A DNA stretch of 64,000 nucleotides, from the NCBI GenBank assembly GCA_964425695.1, contig CAYRNF010000004.1, forward strand, positions 1 through 64,000, in the 5' to 3' direction. Shown here in pieces: positions 57,162 to 64,000 of the stretch. The notes under the pieces were generated by a model. The model worked only from the letters and a program-made list of their open reading frames with translations. It was not told the origin of the DNA and made no database searches. Position 1 is the stretch's first letter. Each line of letters starts with the position of its first letter. The translations under genes were made by a program, and so were the position numbers. This DNA comes from JAKPBU01 sp964425695. Lineage in GTDB: Bacteria > Pseudomonadota > Gammaproteobacteria > Xanthomonadales > Xanthomonadaceae.

Positions 57162-58564
57162 GCCGGCTGCTGCTGGCGGCCGGCATTGCGCTTGCGCTGT
57201 CGGCCTGCGCCACTGCGCCCAAGCGTTCCGCATCCGAATCCGTCGCGCTGCCCGAAAGCGGTGGCGTGGCGCGCGCCGATCTGCCGTCGCAGCGCGGCAA
57301 GTCGCCGTACGCGCCGGCGCAGGAAGACCTGTCCAAGCGCGGCCATTACGTACGCGGCGGCCTGTACAAGCCGGGCGAGGCCGACACCGTGCCGGACTAC
57401 GTGCCGAACGTGGACGCGATCCCCGAGCCGCAGGTCGTGGCCGAGCCGCGGTCGCGCTACGGCAACCGCTCGCCCTACCAGGTGCTGGGCAAGTCGTACA
57501 CGGTGCGCGACTCCGCCGAAGGCTACGTGGAGCAGGGCCTGGCGTCGTACTACGGCAACAAGTTCCACGGCCGGCGCACCTCCAACCTGGAGGTGTACGA
57601 CATGTACGCCTTCACCGCCGCGCACAAGTCGCTGCCGCTGCCCAGCTTTGCCCGCGTCACTAACCTGGACAACGGCAAGTCGGTGGTGGTGCGCGTCAAC
57701 GATCGCGGCCCGTTCCATGCCGGGCGCGTGATCGACCTGAGCTACGCCGCGGCGGTGAAGCTGGGCTACCGCGAGAAAGGCACGGCACGGGTCGAAGTGC
57801 GCGGCCTGAGCCCGGGCGAAGGCCCGATCAACGAAGCCGCGCGCGAACGCTACGACGGCGTGGCGAAGGCGGATCCGGCGCCACGCTCTGCGGCCACCAC
57901 CGCCGGTGGGTCCGCGTTGCAACTGCCGCCGGGGGTGCGCATCGCCACCGGCAAGCCGGCGGCGCCTGCGCCGGCCGCGACTGCCGCGTCGGCATCGACC
58001 GGCATGGACAAGCTGATGGGCCTGCTGCCGGTCGCCAGCGCCAGCGCCGCCGAGAAGACGCCATCGCCCGCGCCGCTGCCCGCCGCGCGCGAGCCGCGCC
58101 CGGCCGCCGACAACGCGGCCGCCGCCGGCCGCGAGTGGCGCTTCGACATGCAGCAAGGCGGCAAGGCCATGACCGCCGACGAGTTCGACGCGTGGATGAA
58201 GTCGCGCCGCGCGCGGGTGGCGACGGGCAGGTCGGGGACGCCGGACCCGCGCCTGGCGGCTTCCGTCGCTGCATCCCAGGCCGTGCCGGCGCCCGCTTCC
58301 GCGGCCGCATCGCTGGCGGCGGACACGCCGGCCGGCGGCAAAATCACCCTGCAGGTGGCCAGCTTCGCCAACCAGACCAACGCCGGCCACGCGCTGGGCA
58401 TGCTGCAGCGCGCCGACATCGCGGCGCGGGTCCTGGACGCCAACGTCAACGGCAAGCAGGTCTGGCGGGTGCGGGTGGGGCCGGTGGACGCAGCCCGCGC
58501 ACCGGAACTCGCGGCCCGCGTCATCGGTCTGGGATTCGACCCGCCGCAGCGGGTCCGCGACTGA
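57158..58564 (+). CDS. rlpA: Septal-ring lytic transglycosylase/lipoprotein RlpA with SPOR domain
   Basis: 468-residue outer-membrane lipoprotein (lipobox 'ALALSAC', Cys17). A double-psi beta-barrel domain (about 125-220, 'GLASYYGNKFHGRRTSN' and 'VRVNDRGPFHAGRVIDLSYA') is followed by a long alanine/proline-rich linker and a C-terminal SPOR domain (about 390-468, 'ITLQVASFANQTNAGHAL') that binds denuded glycan at the division site. In Pseudomonas RlpA cleaves naked glycan strands. At 468 residues it is longer than the E. coli protein because of the linker. It is coupled to mltB; dacC follows. Confidence 0.95.
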   Translation: MSRLLLAAGIALALSACATAPKRSASESVALPESGGVARADLPSQRGKSPYAPAQEDLSKRGHYVRGGLYKPGEADTVPDYVPNVDAIPEPQVVAEPRSRYGNRSPYQVLGKSYTVRDSAEGYVEQGLASYYGNKFHGRRTSNLEVYDMYAFTAAHKSLPLPSFARVTNLDNGKSVVVRVNDRGPFHAGRVIDLSYAAAVKLGYREKGTARVEVRGLSPGEGPINEAARERYDGVAKADPAPRSAATTAGGSALQLPPGVRIATGKPAAPAPAATAASASTGMDKLMGLLPVASASAAEKTPSPAPLPAAREPRPAADNAAAAGREWRFDMQQGGKAMTADEFDAWMKSRRARVATGRSGTPDPRLAASVAASQAVPAPASAAASLAADTPAGGKITLQVASFANQTNAGHALGMLQRADIAARVLDANVNGKQVWRVRVGPVDAARAPELAARVIGLGFDPPQRVRD

Positions 58565-58575
58565 CGCGCAGGCAC

Positions 58576-58581
58576 TAGAAT
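58576..58581 (+). promoter_or_regulatory. Candidate -10 box (TAGAAT) upstream of dacC
   Basis: TAGAAT occurs 12 nt after the rlpA stop and about 80 nt upstream of the chosen dacC start; it could give dacC a promoter of its own. The -35 is uncertain. Confidence 0.3.
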
Positions 58582-58660
58582 CCCCGCCTGCCGCGTCCGC
58601 GGCGCACCCCCGCAAACCCCTTGCCCCGCCATGCCGGGTGCCCCCGGAGCCGTCCTGCCG

Positions 58661-59911
58661 ATGAAGTTGTCCGTTTCGATGCCGCGCCTGTCCCGTTCCT
58701 TCTCCGTCGCCGTGCTTGCCGGCAGCGTCCTGGCGACGACCACGCTCGGGTTCGCCGTCGCCCAGACGCCCGCCACGCCGGCTCCGGCCGCTCCGTCCGC
58801 CGCGTTGAGCGACGACCTGCCGGTGCCGCCGGCCCCGGCGCCGGCGACCTCCAAGGCGTGGGTGATCATGGATTACGCCACCGGCCAGGTCCTGGCCGGC
58901 GAGAACATCGACACCCCGGTGGAACCGGCCAGCATCACCAAGGTGATGACCAGCTACGTGATTGCCGCCGAAATGGCCGCCGGCAAGGTCAAGGCCACCG
59001 ACCAGGTGATGATGAGCGAGAACGCTTGGCGCAGCGGCGGCGCCGGCACCGACGGCAGTTACAGCGGCTTCGAGGTCAACAAGACCGCGCCGCTGGAGCA
59101 GATGGAAAAGGGCATGGTGGTGCAGTCCGGCAACGACGCCGCGATCGCCCTGGCCGAGCACGTGGCCGGCTCGGAAGCCGCCTTCGCGTCGCTGATGAAC
59201 GCCTACGCCAAGAAGATCGGCCTGAAGAACAGCCACTTCGTGAACCCGCACGGGCTGCCGGCCGAGGGCCACATCACCACCGCGCGCGACCTGGCGCTGC
59301 TGGGCCGCGCGCTGATCCGCGACTATCCGGTGGCGTACTCGTACAACAAGATCAAGGAATTCACCGTCGGGCCGATCACCCAGCCCAACCGCAACCTGCT
59401 GCTGTGGCGCGATCCGTCCGTGGACGGCATCAAGACCGGTCACACCTCCGCGGCGGGTTACTGCCTGATGGCGTCGGCCAAGCGCGGCGACCAGCGCCTG
59501 ATCACCGTGGTGATGGGCAATACCAGCGAGAACCAGCGCGCCGTGGACTCGCAGGCGCTGCTCAACTGGGGCTTCCGCTTCTACGAGACCCACCGCCTGT
59601 ACGACGCCAACAAGCGCATCGCGCAGCAGAAGGTGTGGAAGGGCGAAACCGACGAAGTGGCGCTGGGCGTCACCGCGCCGCTGCTGGTGAGCACGCCGCG
59701 CGGCAAGTACGGCAAGCTCAAGGCCACCATGGACATCCCCAAGGTGCTGCAGGCCCCGATCCGCAAGGGCCAGCGCATCGGCACGGTCCGCGTCAGCCTG
59801 GACGGCAAGCCGGTGGCGCAGCAACCGCTGGTGGCGCTCAACGACATCCCGAAGGGCGGCTTCTTCAAGCGCCTGTGGCACAGCTTCCTGATGTGGTGGG
59901 AATCGGTCTAG
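58661..59911 (+). CDS. dacC: D-alanyl-D-alanine carboxypeptidase (PBP5/6 type)
   Basis: 416-residue low-molecular-weight PBP that trims the terminal D-Ala of peptidoglycan stem peptides. The signal peptide 'FSVAVLAGSVLATTTLGFAVA' precedes the transpeptidase-like domain with Ser91-x-x-Lys94 (PASITKVM), Ser156-Gly-Asn158 (QSGNDA) and Lys258-Thr-Gly (IKTGHTSAAGYC). A C-terminal beta domain and the amphipathic helix 'FFKRLWHSFLMWWESV' anchor it to the periplasmic face of the inner membrane. An upstream in-frame ATG at 58631 exists; 58661 gives a cleaner signal peptide and a GGAGC site upstream. Confidence 0.95.
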   Translation: MKLSVSMPRLSRSFSVAVLAGSVLATTTLGFAVAQTPATPAPAAPSAALSDDLPVPPAPAPATSKAWVIMDYATGQVLAGENIDTPVEPASITKVMTSYVIAAEMAAGKVKATDQVMMSENAWRSGGAGTDGSYSGFEVNKTAPLEQMEKGMVVQSGNDAAIALAEHVAGSEAAFASLMNAYAKKIGLKNSHFVNPHGLPAEGHITTARDLALLGRALIRDYPVAYSYNKIKEFTVGPITQPNRNLLLWRDPSVDGIKTGHTSAAGYCLMASAKRGDQRLITVVMGNTSENQRAVDSQALLNWGFRFYETHRLYDANKRIAQQKVWKGETDEVALGVTAPLLVSTPRGKYGKLKATMDIPKVLQAPIRKGQRIGTVRVSLDGKPVAQQPLVALNDIPKGGFFKRLWHSFLMWWESV

Positions 59912-59941
59912 CCGCTCCCGTCGGCACCGCTCGCGCAACGC

Positions 59942-59972
59942 ACGCCGGCCCGCAGGGGCCGGCGTCGTCGTT
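59942..59972 (+). terminator. Rho-independent terminator-like hairpin after dacC
   Basis: ACGCCGGCCC-GCAG-GGGCCGGCGT is a perfect 10-bp stem with a 4-nt loop, followed by CGTCGTTT. The T tract is short, as usual in very GC-rich genomes. Confidence 0.6.
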
Positions 59973-60085
59973 TCAGGGGGGGGGCATGCAGGGTCGCGGT
60001 TACATCCGTGCCAGGGTGGAGGGGTCGCTTGGGTGCGATGGCCTCGTGCGCCGCGCGCGCGGTTGGGATCGGCGCCGCAGCGCCG

Positions 60086-60091
60086 CATAAT
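60086..60091 (+). promoter_or_regulatory. Candidate promoter (TTGGGA-N17-CATAAT) for ybeD
   Basis: CATAAT ends exactly 7 nt before the ATG at 60098; TTGGGA at 60063-60068 is a plausible -35 at 17-bp spacing. It is the best-formed example of the leaderless arrangement in this window. Confidence 0.55.
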
Positions 60092-60097
60092 CCGCGG

Positions 60098-60376
60098 ATG
60101 CAACCTTCCTCCGACAACCCCGACCACGGCTTCCAGTTTCCCGGCACGTTCGAACTCAGCGCCATGGGCGCCGCCGACAAGGACCTGGAAACGGTGCTGC
60201 CCAACCTGCTGATGGATGCCGGCATCGAGGTGCTGCACGAATCGGTGAACTGGAAGGCGTCCTCGAACGGCCGCTACGTCTCGGTACGGATCTCGTTCCG
60301 CGCCGAGTCGCGCGCGCAGTACGACGCCGCCCATGCCGCCCTGCGCGCGCACCCCGAGGTGAAGTGGACGCTGTGA
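60098..60376 (+). CDS. ybeD: YbeD/DUF493 family protein
   Basis: 92-residue ACT-like small protein of the DUF493 family. 'FQFPGTFELSAMG' and 'SSNGRYVSVRISFRAESRAQ' are the conserved strands, and the length matches E. coli YbeD (87 residues). It is commonly found between dacA/dacC and lipB, as here, but its molecular role is not settled. The ATG follows a CATAAT box at leaderless spacing. A BLUF gene lies between it and lipB, which is not the usual order. Confidence 0.9.
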   Translation: MQPSSDNPDHGFQFPGTFELSAMGAADKDLETVLPNLLMDAGIEVLHESVNWKASSNGRYVSVRISFRAESRAQYDAAHAALRAHPEVKWTL

Positions 60377-60413
60377 CACCCCCCGCGCCGCACGGCGCTT
60401 GTGCGGGCGCCGC

Positions 60414-60866
60414 GTGATCTACCAGATCCTCTACAGCAGCCGCGAAACCTACCCGCTGCGCGCGGAGGACCTGATCCGCCTGCTGCTCTCCTCACGCGAG
60501 CGCAACCGCGGTGCCGACGTCACCGGCGTCCTGCTGTATCGGCAAGGCCGCTTCATGCAGCTGCTCGAAGGCAGTGAGGCCGCCGTGCGCCCGCTGTATG
60601 CGCACATTGCCGACGATCCGCGCCACGGCGATATCGAGGTGCAGCTCGCGCGCACCTGCGACGCGCGCCTGATGCACGGCTGGAGCATGGGCTATGCCGA
60701 TGCCCCCACCGCCGACGGCCGCGAGGCGTTCGACGGCCTGCGCGCCGACGATCGCGTGCTCGCGTTGCTGGAGCGGACGCCGCAGGACGACGCGGTGGTG
60801 TGCCTGTTACGGGAATTCCTGGCGCTGCCGTCGGGCGGTCATGCGGATAGTCCGGGGCCGCGATAA
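60414..60866 (+). CDS. BLUF-domain blue-light sensor protein
   Basis: 150-residue short BLUF protein. The N-terminal 'YQILYSSRE' supplies the flavin-contacting tyrosine (Tyr7), 'RNRGADVTGVLLYRQGRFMQLLEG' the asparagine/glutamine loop typical of FAD-binding BLUF domains, and 'HGDIEVQL' the later strand. A C-terminal extension of about 45 residues ('DGLRADDRVLALLERTPQDD') is likely helical and may mediate oligomerisation; no output domain is fused. Translation probably starts at GTG 60414 ('VIYQILYSS'). It would respond to blue light by binding a partner protein, as short BLUF proteins do; the partner is not evident here. Confidence 0.88.
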   Translation: MIYQILYSSRETYPLRAEDLIRLLLSSRERNRGADVTGVLLYRQGRFMQLLEGSEAAVRPLYAHIADDPRHGDIEVQLARTCDARLMHGWSMGYADAPTADGREAFDGLRADDRVLALLERTPQDDAVVCLLREFLALPSGGHADSPGPR

Positions 60867-61000
60867 GGGGGCATGGCACCACGCGCAGGCCGCCTCGCCG
60901 GTTATGTCGCCATGCGTCGCGCACCGGCGCCTCGCGCGTGCAGGGTTCGGTGCCAGAGCTTTCAGACAGCAGGGGAAGCGCCCAAATACGGCGCCCGCCG

Positions 61001-61762
61001 TCAACCGGCGCGTTTGCGCGCGAGCATGGGCACGGACCAGCCCTGCGTCCATACGATGCCCCAGTCCGGGACGTCCTCGCCATGCAACGTCACGTCGAAC
61101 CCGGCGCGGTCGAAATGGTCGAGCAGGTCGTTGAAGGCGAATTTCCGCATTTCCAGCGTCATGCCCTCGCCGCCATGGAATTTCGGGCGGTCATAGACCT
61201 GCTCGCGCCCGTCGCGGGTGCGGTTGTGCAGGCGGATGGCGCCTCCGTCGTCAGGCACGAGACGGAAGTCGTGCAGGTCGGGGTAGTGCTCCTCGGTGCG
61301 CTCGATCTTGATGCTGAAGGGCACCGAGAACACCAGCAGACCGCCCGGCTTGAGCAACCGCGCCGCGCCGTCGAACGCGGCCTGCACCGGCGGCGCCACG
61401 TGCTCGAACACGTCGGTGGCGATCAGGAAATCCAGCGTGCCCGCGTCTTCCGTGGGCGGCGTGGTGATGTCCACGCGCGGCTCGCGGTCGAGGTAGGTCG
61501 CCGTGTACGACACCCGCGTTGGCAGGCGCTGCGAGTAGCCGGACCAGTCGCTCACGCCCCAGCCGACCAGGTCCGGGCGTTCCGGGAAGCAGGCCATCGG
61601 CAGCGCTTTGCCGAACAGGCCCAGGGACAGCAGGCGCATGACCGCGCGCAAGCGGACGTTGGAACCACAGCCCGAACACGGGCCCGATTCGCGCCCCATC
61701 GCCATCTCGCAGGACGGCGCAGGATTGAGCGTGCCGCAGATATTGCAGGTGAATGACGCCAT
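61001..61762 (-). CDS. Class I SAM methyltransferase with N-terminal zinc ribbon
   Basis: 253-residue protein. Four cysteines at the N-terminus in two pairs ('FTCNICG' and 'GPCSGCGSNVR') form a likely zinc ribbon. A Rossmann methyltransferase follows, with the motif region 'LDFLIATDVFEHVAPPV' and 'GAARLLKPGGLLVFSVPF' typical of Methyltransf_11-like enzymes. The canonical GxGxG loop is not obvious, its place being taken by 'PDLVGWGVSDWSGYS'. The substrate is unknown; related proteins are often linked to surface-glycan loci. ATG 61762 was chosen; ATG 61798 would add twelve residues and place its start 13 bp from the divergent lipB start. Confidence 0.75.
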   Translation of the reverse strand: MASFTCNICGTLNPAPSCEMAMGRESGPCSGCGSNVRLRAVMRLLSLGLFGKALPMACFPERPDLVGWGVSDWSGYSQRLPTRVSYTATYLDREPRVDITTPPTEDAGTLDFLIATDVFEHVAPPVQAAFDGAARLLKPGGLLVFSVPFSIKIERTEEHYPDLHDFRLVPDDGGAIRLHNRTRDGREQVYDRPKFHGGEGMTLEMRKFAFNDLLDHFDRAGFDVTLHGEDVPDWGIVWTQGWSVPMLARKRAG

Positions 61763-61798
61763 TCCCGACTTCGATGCCTTGTTCCGTCCCTCGCTCAT

Positions 61799-61804
61799 TA
61801 CAAT
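61799..61804 (+). promoter_or_regulatory. Candidate -10 box (TACAAT) for lipB
   Basis: TACAAT ends 8 nt before the lipB ATG at 61812, giving an almost leaderless transcript. The box overlaps the possible alternative start of the divergent methyltransferase gene. Confidence 0.45.
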
Positions 61805-61811
61805 ACGCGAG

Positions 61812-62480
61812 ATGAGTCTTACGCCGGCCTGCATCGCCCGGGATCTGGGTCGCCACGCGTACGTGCCGGTCTGGCGTGCGATGCAGGCGTTCACCGATGC
61901 GCGCGGCGATGCCACCTGCGACGAAGTGTGGCTGGTCGAGCACGATCCGGTGTTCACCCTGGGCCAGGCGGGCAAGCCCGAGCACGTGCTGATGCCCGGC
62001 GGGATCCCGGTGCTGCACGTGGATCGCGGCGGGCAGGTCACCTACCACGGCCCGGGGCAGCTGGTCGTGTACCCGCTGCTCGATCTGAAGCGCCTGAAGG
62101 TCGGCGTGCGCGATTACGTGCACCGCATCGAGCAGGCGGTGATCGATACGCTGCGCCACTGGAACATCGACGCCGCACGCCGCGACGGCGCGCCCGGCGT
62201 GTACGTGGGCGGCGCCAAGATCGCGGCGCTGGGCATCCGCGTGCGCCGCGGCTGCACCTTCCACGGGCTGGCCTTCAACATCGGCGGCGAAAGCGTGGCC
62301 CCGTTCGGCCGCATCAATCCGTGCGGATACCAGGGGCTGCAGGTGGTGGCGCTGTCCGACCTGGGCGGGCCGTCCGGCCTGGAAGCGGTGAAGCCGGTGC
62401 TGCTGGCGCAGCTGGCGGCGCAGTTCGGCCTGGACGTGCAGCGCAACGCAGCGTTGCCTGCGCAGCTGGAGCCGGCGTGA
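61812..62480 (+). CDS. lipB: Octanoyl-[acyl-carrier-protein]:protein octanoyltransferase
   Basis: 222-residue cytoplasmic enzyme that moves octanoate from ACP to lipoyl domains. The catalytic pair is Cys171 in 'RINPCGYQGLQV' and Lys136 in 'GGAKIAALGIRVRRG'; 'RGGQVTYHGPGQLVVYPL' is the substrate-binding signature. Its length is normal for the family. lipA follows after 28 bp that contain a further TACAAT box, so lipA may be transcribed both from lipB and by itself. Confidence 0.97.
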   Translation: MSLTPACIARDLGRHAYVPVWRAMQAFTDARGDATCDEVWLVEHDPVFTLGQAGKPEHVLMPGGIPVLHVDRGGQVTYHGPGQLVVYPLLDLKRLKVGVRDYVHRIEQAVIDTLRHWNIDAARRDGAPGVYVGGAKIAALGIRVRRGCTFHGLAFNIGGESVAPFGRINPCGYQGLQVVALSDLGGPSGLEAVKPVLLAQLAAQFGLDVQRNAALPAQLEPA

Positions 62481-62493
62481 GACCCGCGCCGAC

Positions 62494-62499
62494 TACAAT
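62494..62499 (+). promoter_or_regulatory. Candidate -10 box (TACAAT) for lipA
   Basis: TACAAT lies in the 28-bp lipB-lipA gap and ends 10 nt before the lipA ATG at 62509, which would leave a leader of only about three bases. Confidence 0.45.
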
Positions 62500-62508
62500 G
62501 GCCTCACC

Positions 62509-63516
62509 ATGAGCACGCCCGCGCCCCGCACCATCCCGCTGCAGGTCCTGGCCGAAGACGCCGGCGGCACCCTGGCGCCCGGCGCCAAGCAGGTGGCCGC
62601 GGACAAGATCGCGCGTTCGCCGGTGACCTTCGCCGACGCGCCGGTGCTGCGCAAGCCGAGCTGGATCCGGGTGCGGATTCCCAGCGACAACTCCGTGGCG
62701 CGCCTGAAGGCCAAGCTGCGCGAGAACCGCCTGGTCACGGTGTGCGAGGAAGCCAGCTGCCCGAACATCCACGAATGCTTCGGCCACGGCACCGCCACCT
62801 TCATGATCCTGGGCGAGGTGTGCACGCGCCGCTGCAGTTTCTGCGACGTGGCGCACGGCCGGCCCAAGCCGCCCGATCCGGCCGAGCCGCTGCACTTGGC
62901 GCAGACGATCAAGGACATGGGCCTGCGCTACGTGGTGGTGACCAGCGTGGACCGCGACGACCTGCGCGACGGCGGCGCGTCGCATTTCGTCGACTGCATC
63001 GCGGCCATCCGCGAGTACAGCCCGGCGACGAAGATCGAGATCCTCACCCCCGATTTCCGCGGCAAGGGCCGGATGGACCGCGCGCTGGACATCCTGGCGG
63101 TCAATCCGCCGGACGTGTTCAACCACAACATCGAGACCGTGCCCGACCTGTATCCCAACGTCCGGCCGGGCGCGGACTACCAGTGGTCGCTGACCCTGCT
63201 GCGGAAGTTCAAGGCGCAGCATCCCCACCTGCCCACCAAGTCCGGGATCATGCTGGGGCTGGGCGAAACCATGGAGCAGGTGCAGGCCACGCTGCGCGAC
63301 CTGCGTGCGCACGACGTCGACATGGTGACCATCGGCCAGTACCTGCAGCCCAGCGCGCACCACCACCCGGTGCTGCGTTACTGGACGCCCGACGAGTTCA
63401 AGCAGCTCGAGGACTTCGGCATGGCCCTGGGATTTACCCATGTCGCCTCCGGCCCGCTGGTGCGTTCGAGCTACCACGCCGATCGGCAGGCGGCCGAGGC
63501 CGGCGTCGCCGCCTGA
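62509..63516 (+). CDS. lipA: Lipoyl synthase (radical SAM)
   Basis: 335-residue radical-SAM enzyme inserting two sulfurs into protein-bound octanoate. The auxiliary cluster cysteines are Cys79, Cys84 and Cys90 ('CEEASCPNIHEC'), the radical-SAM cluster cysteines are Cys105, Cys109 and Cys112 ('CTRRCSFC'), and the C-terminal serine ligand is in 'VRSSYHAD'. An N-terminal extension of about 40 residues is typical of gammaproteobacterial LipA. It works with LipB to lipoylate pyruvate and 2-oxoglutarate dehydrogenases and the glycine cleavage H protein. Confidence 0.98.
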   Translation: MSTPAPRTIPLQVLAEDAGGTLAPGAKQVAADKIARSPVTFADAPVLRKPSWIRVRIPSDNSVARLKAKLRENRLVTVCEEASCPNIHECFGHGTATFMILGEVCTRRCSFCDVAHGRPKPPDPAEPLHLAQTIKDMGLRYVVVTSVDRDDLRDGGASHFVDCIAAIREYSPATKIEILTPDFRGKGRMDRALDILAVNPPDVFNHNIETVPDLYPNVRPGADYQWSLTLLRKFKAQHPHLPTKSGIMLGLGETMEQVQATLRDLRAHDVDMVTIGQYLQPSAHHHPVLRYWTPDEFKQLEDFGMALGFTHVASGPLVRSSYHADRQAAEAGVAA

Positions 63517-63804
63517 GCCCCGCCGGCGCTGCGGCGCTCTTGCGCGTGTCGTTCGTCCCTGCGGAACAGTGCATCCCGTTGCGGCCACCGCGGCGCCGCC
63601 TGCGCCCAGACTGAACCGTGCCGGACCGGCGGCGGCGCGGCGCCGACGAATCGTTCACATCCGCGCGCGGAGCCGCGGGTAGAGTGAAATCGAAGGCCTG
63701 CGACGCAACTTCCGGCACTGTCCGGCCTGTCGCGGCCCGCCCACTGTGCCCCTTGCGTTGACACCTTTGCGGCGCGCCTCCAGCGCCGCGCGAGAGCCTC
63801 CCAC

Positions 63805-64000
63805 ATGAAGCGACAGACCTTGCTGTTCCTGGCCCTGACCGCGTCCATCGCGTTCCTGTCTTCCGCGAGCGGGCAGCAGGCGGCGCAGGCGACTCCCGCG
63901 CAGGAGCAGGACACCAGCCTGATCCGCACCGCGGCGCCGCAGCAGCGGCCGCTCGAGACGCCGCAGTCCAGCGCCGCGCATTCCACCACGTCGCGCCTGG
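63805..64000 (+). CDS. Secreted protein, N-terminal fragment (possibly a tail-specific protease)
   Basis: The first 65 residues of a gene running off the right edge. 'TLLFLALTASIAFLSSASGQ' is a good signal peptide, followed by a glutamine/proline/alanine-rich stretch ending 'HSTTSRL'. In some related genomes a carboxy-terminal processing peptidase lies near lipA and has a similar '..SRLV' opening after a low-complexity leader, but the visible sequence is too short to decide. The preceding 288 bp (63517-63804) contain no gene that I can support. Confidence 0.55.
   Translation, partial: MKRQTLLFLALTASIAFLSSASGQQAAQATPAQEQDTSLIRTAAPQQRPLETPQSSAAHSTTSRL

Noticed and set aside
63648..63661. Second LacI-type operator (ACGAATCGTTCACA) upstream of the last gene
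   Set aside because: It fails several fixed positions of TGnAAnCGnTTnCA and is about 145 bp from the start codon.

Overview
This window looks like a chromosome segment from a GC-rich gammaproteobacterium of the Lysobacteraceae (Xanthomonadaceae; Lysobacter/Luteimonas/Pseudoxanthomonas-like). That rests on gene order (lptM-dapF-DUF484-xerC-hslV-hslU; mreBCD-mrdA-rodA-mltB-rlpA-dacC-ybeD-lipB-lipA), on the family of short 'aggagcggcttcggccgcg'-type intergenic repeats, and on a Clp-type operator. The species cannot be named from the sequence alone.

Layout. 1-3.6 kb: an alaA-like aminotransferase running off the left edge, a carboxylesterase, an AlgR-type LytTR response regulator and hemC. 3.6-10 kb (minus strand): a DUF481 barrel protein and a four-gene molybdenum oxidoreductase operon of SoeABC/DmsABC type, with a 2-hydroxychromene-2-carboxylate isomerase-like gene embedded in it; the catalytic subunit gene carries two in-frame palindromic repeat insertions. 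10-18.7 kb: LolA-like lipoprotein, WYL regulator, patatin, lipocalin, small membrane protein and two tandem S9 peptidases. 18.8-23.9 kb: housekeeping block lptM-dapF-DUF484-xerC-hslVU, with a 15-bp tandem repeat at the 5' end of xerC.

24-40.7 kb is the accessory-looking part: a CitE-like lyase coupled to a periplasmic-propeller/sodium-symporter fusion, a LysR regulator, a TonB-dependent receptor, a serine hydrolase coupled to a ribokinase, a glycosidase-like/FGE-like fusion protein, a GH127 enzyme, a class III CoA-transferase, a yeast-type cytosine deaminase and an FHS-family sugar permease with a LacI-family operator. I read this as a candidate carbohydrate-uptake and catabolism locus; the substrate is not known.

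40.8-49 kb: ubiE, a membrane diguanylate cyclase behind a Clp-type site, an M1 aminopeptidase lipoprotein, an alpha/beta hydrolase, an unknown lipoprotein, an unknown secreted protein and a PfkB-family kinase. 49.3-60 kb: cell elongation and peptidoglycan genes with repeated 4-bp stop/start overlaps, interrupted by an 0.8-kb repeat-rich spacer. 60-64 kb: ybeD, a BLUF photoreceptor, a zinc-ribbon methyltransferase divergent from lipB, lipA, and the start of a secreted protein.

Recurring theme: many start codons lie about 7 nt after a -10-like hexamer, which would give leaderless mRNAs. No tRNA, rRNA, CRISPR array, transposase or prophage gene was seen.
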